Below, in pieces: positions 33,753 to 35,704 of a DNA stretch of 35,704 nt. Both the position numbers and the translations under genes were made by a program. Position 1 is the stretch's first letter, and the number at the start of each line of letters is the position of its first letter. The notes under the pieces are model-generated. The model was not told the DNA's origin and did no database searches. It saw only the letters and a program-made list of their open reading frames with translations. Source of the DNA: Lachnospiraceae bacterium (GTDB lineage Bacteria; Bacillota; Clostridia; Lachnospirales; Lachnospiraceae); the NCBI GenBank assembly GCA_015057405.1, contig SVEK01000031.1, forward strand, positions 1 through 35,704, read 5' to 3'.

Positions 33753-34244
33753 TTAAGAAATAATACCATTCTTATTGCACGTAATTTTAACATTTTGTGT
33801 AATGTCGTTTGAGGTATTATTAATATAATGTGTTGCAGTTACAGTTGCTGTTGCTGTGTTTTTTGATTTGCTACAGGATGCATATTTGATTTTCCATGAG
33901 GAAGAATAGCAAGCTGTTTTATAAGTGCAATATGTACATTTTGCTGTTGTTCCATCGTATGTAAATGTTGCTTCAATTGCTATTGACCAAAGTATGGTAC
34001 CTGCAGAATTTTTGTAGTAGGATGTCTTTGTTCTTGTGATTGTATTGTTGGAAGAGAAGGCTTTCATGCCAGAAGTTATTGTAGCAGATGGAATGGAGAT
34101 ATATGTTTCAATATAAGCTCCATTTGAAAATGTAGTTGTTGCATAATGTTTAGTATTTATTGCAGCATTTGCAATAGATGGTTCTTGATATATGGTAATA
34201 AAAAATACACATAAGGTAATAAATAAGGTGATAAATCTTTTCAT
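33753..34244 (-). CDS. Secreted protein of unknown function, Cys-containing
   Basis: A 163-residue protein. Residues 1-27 are a signal peptide (MKRFITLFITLCVFFITIY, cleavage near ANA-A). The mature part is Thr/Ser/Ala-rich and beta-like, with a YKNSAGTILWSIAIEATFTYDG segment, a CTYCTYKTAC cluster, SSWKIKYASCSKSKNTATATVTATHY and a final Cys, five Cys in all. Similar small secreted proteins with the pattern of Tyr-Lys, LWS, a Cys pair and SWKI occur in clostridia without known function. AGGAGG lies ten bases before the ATG. It lies between a DUF6120-like gene and padR, so it is probably the product the unit exists to make. Confidence 0.82.
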   Translation of the reverse strand: MKRFITLFITLCVFFITIYQEPSIANAAINTKHYATTTFSNGAYIETYISIPSATITSGMKAFSSNNTITRTKTSYYKNSAGTILWSIAIEATFTYDGTTAKCTYCTYKTACYSSSWKIKYASCSKSKNTATATVTATHYINNTSNDITQNVKITCNKNGIIS

Positions 34245-34270
34245 GATAAGTTCCTCCTGTTGGTAAAAAA

Positions 34271-34648
34271 TTATTCTGTTATTTCAGTTTGCTTAAAATA
34301 AAAGGCTTCCTGCTCAAAAACTTTATACGCATTATAAGTTGTAATTGCATGTATAAGGATATATAAAAAGAGTGCAATAATTATAGACATAGACAAACGT
34401 TTTATCCAATTAGAAAACCGTATACGTTTTATAATCACTGTTGGCTCAAGGTTGTTAATATAATTGCATGCAACTTCGTTGGGAGCACCAATTGTCTTGT
34501 ATAGTTCTTCTTTGTTAGAAATAGCAGTATCCATACAGTATTCGTCAATGGTTCTAGACAAGTCTGCAATGTATTTTCTTTCTGATTTGCCCATTACGGG
34601 AAAAAATGATTTAACTTCTTTTATGTATTGTTTTTGGAATTTGTTCAT
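34271..34648 (-). CDS. DUF6120/DUF1700-like helical membrane protein
   Basis: A 125-residue protein. The N-terminal two thirds are charged and helical (FQKQYIKEVKSFFPVMGKSERKYIADL, then EELYKTIGAPNEVACNYI), the pattern of DUF1700/DUF6120 cytoplasmic helices that often accompany PadR regulators. One membrane segment lies at about 86-105. A function as signalling partner or anti-regulator is only inferred from such pairings. AAAGGAG precedes the ATG. It is first in the minus-strand unit; 26 bases separate it from the secreted protein gene. Confidence 0.8.
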   Translation of the reverse strand: MNKFQKQYIKEVKSFFPVMGKSERKYIADLSRTIDEYCMDTAISNKEELYKTIGAPNEVACNYINNLEPTVIIKRIRFSNWIKRLSMSIIIALFLYILIHAITTYNAYKVFEQEAFYFKQTEITE

Positions 34649-34691
34649 AGAATAATTACTCCTTTGAAAGATTTTATATTTAGTAGATAAT

Positions 34692-34721
34692 ATTATAAAA
34701 GATAATAAATTGAGAAGTCAA
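34692..34721 (-). promoter_or_regulatory. Promoter of the DUF6120-secreted protein-padR unit
   Basis: On the minus strand TTGACT (34721-34716), 18-base spacer, TATAAT (34697-34692), about 45 bases before the first ATG. Confidence 0.75.
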
Positions 34722-34743
34722 TGTTTTGTATCAAGTAATATTG

Positions 34744-34772
34744 TTGACATGTATGTTTTTTTTTGATATTAT
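34744..34772 (+). promoter_or_regulatory. Divergent promoter for the leader ORF and secreted peptide
   Basis: Perfect TTGACA (34744-34749), 17-base spacer, TATTAT (34767-34772). The two divergent -35 boxes are only 22 bases apart, so one bound regulator could act on both. Confidence 0.8.
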
Positions 34773-34799
34773 TTTGATTTGTGAAAGGTGGTGAGAGAG

Positions 34800-34841
34800 A
34801 TGTTTGCTAATGTTAATAAGTATCTGATTGTCAGAAACTAA
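34800..34841 (+). CDS. Thirteen-codon leader peptide ORF
   Basis: ATG at 34800 has AAGGTGGTGA, a near-perfect Shine-Dalgarno sequence, and encodes MFANVNKYLIVRN before TAA at 34839-34841. It is the first translatable frame after the strong promoter. Three bases after its stop a long hairpin begins. A ribosome at the stop would cover the hairpin's left arm, the usual geometry of translational attenuation. The peptide itself has no recognisable function. Confidence 0.55.
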   Translation: MFANVNKYLIVRN

Positions 34842-34844
34842 AAA

Positions 34845-34885
34845 GCGTTCTTTTCATATGGTGTTGGAGCACCTGAAAAGAACGC
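34845..34885. terminator. Strong hairpin; terminator-like on the minus strand
   Basis: Twelve-base perfect arms GCGTTCTTTTCA/TGAAAAGAACGC (34845-34856 with 34874-34885) enclose an inner GGTG/CACC stem (34860-34863 with 34870-34873). On the minus strand five T follow; on the plus strand there is no T-run. It could stop antisense transcription, or act in the plus-strand leader as an attenuator or stabiliser. Confidence 0.65.
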
Positions 34886-34933
34886 AATATTAAAGTACAT
34901 CTATAATTATAACATAAACAGGAGGTTTATAAA

Positions 34934-35293
34934 ATGAAAATCACAAGATTAATTAAAAAATGTATGGCTGCAACTCTTTTATCAGCAATAATTTTAAGTG
35001 CCGCGGCACCAATGGTACAGGGTTCGGTTAGAACAACAAATATTATTGGAAGTAAACAGCCTAATTCTTATAATACAAAGTGGAGAAGTCATACGAGAAT
35101 ATGCGCGTACGAAGATGCAGGACATTTATTTAACTTAAAGGTTGTATCAAAGATTGGAAATGCGATATCATCTAACACAACCACAGTAGGTTCGTTAACA
35201 GTGAATTCTGGTTATGTTAGCGATAAAAATGCACATGCATGGCATGAGTATTATATAGGTAATGTGTTAAAAAAAGCATGGCAGGAAGATTAA
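34934..35293 (+). CDS. Small secreted protein, possible bacteriocin-like peptide
   Basis: A 119-residue protein with a signal peptide at residues 1-30 (ATLLSAIILSAAAPMVQG) and a mature part of about 89 residues. The mature part is basic to neutral, rich in Asn, Ser, Thr, His and Trp (KWRSHTRICAYEDAGHLFNL, GYVSDKNAHAWHEYYIG), with one Cys. No family is recognised. Size, signal peptide and Trp/His/Tyr-rich C-terminus recall exported bacteriocins of the lactococcin 972 type, but the conserved motifs of that family are not evident. AGGAGG lies upstream of the ATG; a promoter, a 13-codon ORF and a hairpin precede it and another hairpin follows. No immunity or transporter gene is visible before the window ends. 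Confidence 0.78.
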   Translation: MKITRLIKKCMAATLLSAIILSAAAPMVQGSVRTTNIIGSKQPNSYNTKWRSHTRICAYEDAGHLFNLKVVSKIGNAISSNTTTVGSLTVNSGYVSDKNAHAWHEYYIGNVLKKAWQED

Positions 35294-35338
35294 TGATGTA
35301 AACAATTTTATGAATTTATAGAATTGTATTATTGTAAA

Positions 35339-35382
35339 ATCTGTGGTTGATTCTTATATATCTTAGGGAATCGACCACAGAT
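35339..35382. other. Strong hairpin after the secreted peptide gene
   Basis: Fifteen-pair stem (35339-35353 with 35368-35382, one G-U pair) with arms beginning ATCTGTGGT and a 14-base loop. Neither strand has a proper T-run, so it is more likely a 3'-end stabiliser or part of a structured RNA than a classical terminator. Confidence 0.6.
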
Positions 35383-35704
35383 ATCAATAAAAAGAATTAT
35401 GTAAGATTAAGATATATAAAGAGATAAGATTAGAAATTTTGGAAGAGAACTTGATTATAATAAAAATTAGATTTGCACAGTTGGTAAAGTTAAATATTTA
35501 GCAACAATAGATACTTGTTGTAAGGATGTCTTTGTACATATGTGCAGGGAGGAATAATTAGGAAAGAATTTCTTATGAAGGTTAGGGTGTCAAAAGACAC
35601 ATTTATAAATATCTGATTTTTGTTTGTACCTTGAAAATTTAACACGAATTGAGTTAAGGATTTGCTTTAGATCTATATAATGGTGATTATGTAGATGGCG
35701 TTCT
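35383..35704. other. A+T-rich end of window, no supported gene
   Basis: Contains a GTGTC/GACAC hairpin near 35588, an inverted repeat CAACAA/TTGTTG near 35502-35520 and a 13-codon frame (35575-35616) with a weak ribosome binding site. A TATAAT occurs near 35680 without a well-spaced -35 box. A gene may start beyond the window. Confidence 0.4.

Noticed and set aside
34934..35293. Lactococcin 972 family bacteriocin
   Set aside because: Size and export signal fit, but the family motifs and the usual DUF1430 immunity/transport neighbours are not visible; kept as unknown secreted protein.
35575..35616. Second 13-codon ORF near the window end
   Set aside because: The ribosome binding site is weak, there is no promoter, and no downstream gene is visible before the window ends.

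Overview
The window looks like a chromosomal segment of an anaerobic, low-G+C Gram-positive bacterium of the Clostridia, most likely a gut or rumen Lachnospiraceae. This rests on strong AGGAGG ribosome binding sites, sigma-A type promoters, Csp-like, CwlD-like and GH18 cell-wall proteins, CotH proteins, lysine-rich bacterial Ig-like domains with PT-rich linkers, and an Enterococcus/Clostridium-type pantothenate operon. The genus cannot be fixed from the sequence alone. I see no rRNA, tRNA, CRISPR array, insertion sequence or prophage.

Layout. 1-3.1 kb holds the 3' end of a Csp-like subtilisin protease, a membrane-anchored SH3-GH18 hydrolase and a CwlD-like amidase on the other strand; the hydrolase terminator lies inside the amidase gene. 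3.2-7.1 kb holds a DUF1294 membrane protein, a Na+/alanine (AGCS) symporter, a block of stacked hairpins (a structured repeat), the deleted remnant of a hybrid histidine kinase, an AEC-family transporter and an XRE regulator. 7.3-11.7 kb is a minus-strand operon, panG-panB-panC-panD-coaBC, that makes pantothenate and carries it to 4'-phosphopantetheine; its ketopantoate reductase is the DUF2520 (PanG) type.

11.9-15.3 kb encodes a secreted Ig-like/GH43 enzyme and a cytoplasmic DUF5060/DUF4038/DUF5605 glycosidase. 15.7-18.9 kb is a zinc uptake operon (Fur/Zur regulator, ZnuA lipoprotein with an expanded His-rich repeat, ZnuC, ZnuB). 19.0-25.3 kb encodes a small membrane protein, a secreted Ig-like/CE15 glucuronoyl esterase and a 1305-residue secreted CotH-kinase protein. 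GH43, CE15 and CotH share the same kind of lysine-rich Ig-like module, which suggests a common way of staying at the cell surface.

25.3-31.5 kb holds a zinc-ribbon/DUF4234 gene broken by a single in-frame TAG at the start of a QQGY repeat, a DUF2752 protein, a secreted Cthe_2159-like beta-helix carbohydrate-binding protein overlapping an OmpR/histidine-kinase pair, and an AraC regulator. 31.5-33 kb is thiE-thiD on the minus strand.

33.1-35.7 kb is visibly more A+T-rich and looks accessory. A minus-strand unit (DUF6120-like membrane protein, Cys-containing secreted protein, PadR regulator, terminator) faces a divergent unit with a near-consensus promoter, a 13-codon leader ORF, a strong hairpin, a 119-residue secreted protein and a second strong hairpin. 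This is the best candidate here for an undescribed system, possibly a secreted peptide or bacteriocin-like locus, but its function is unknown.
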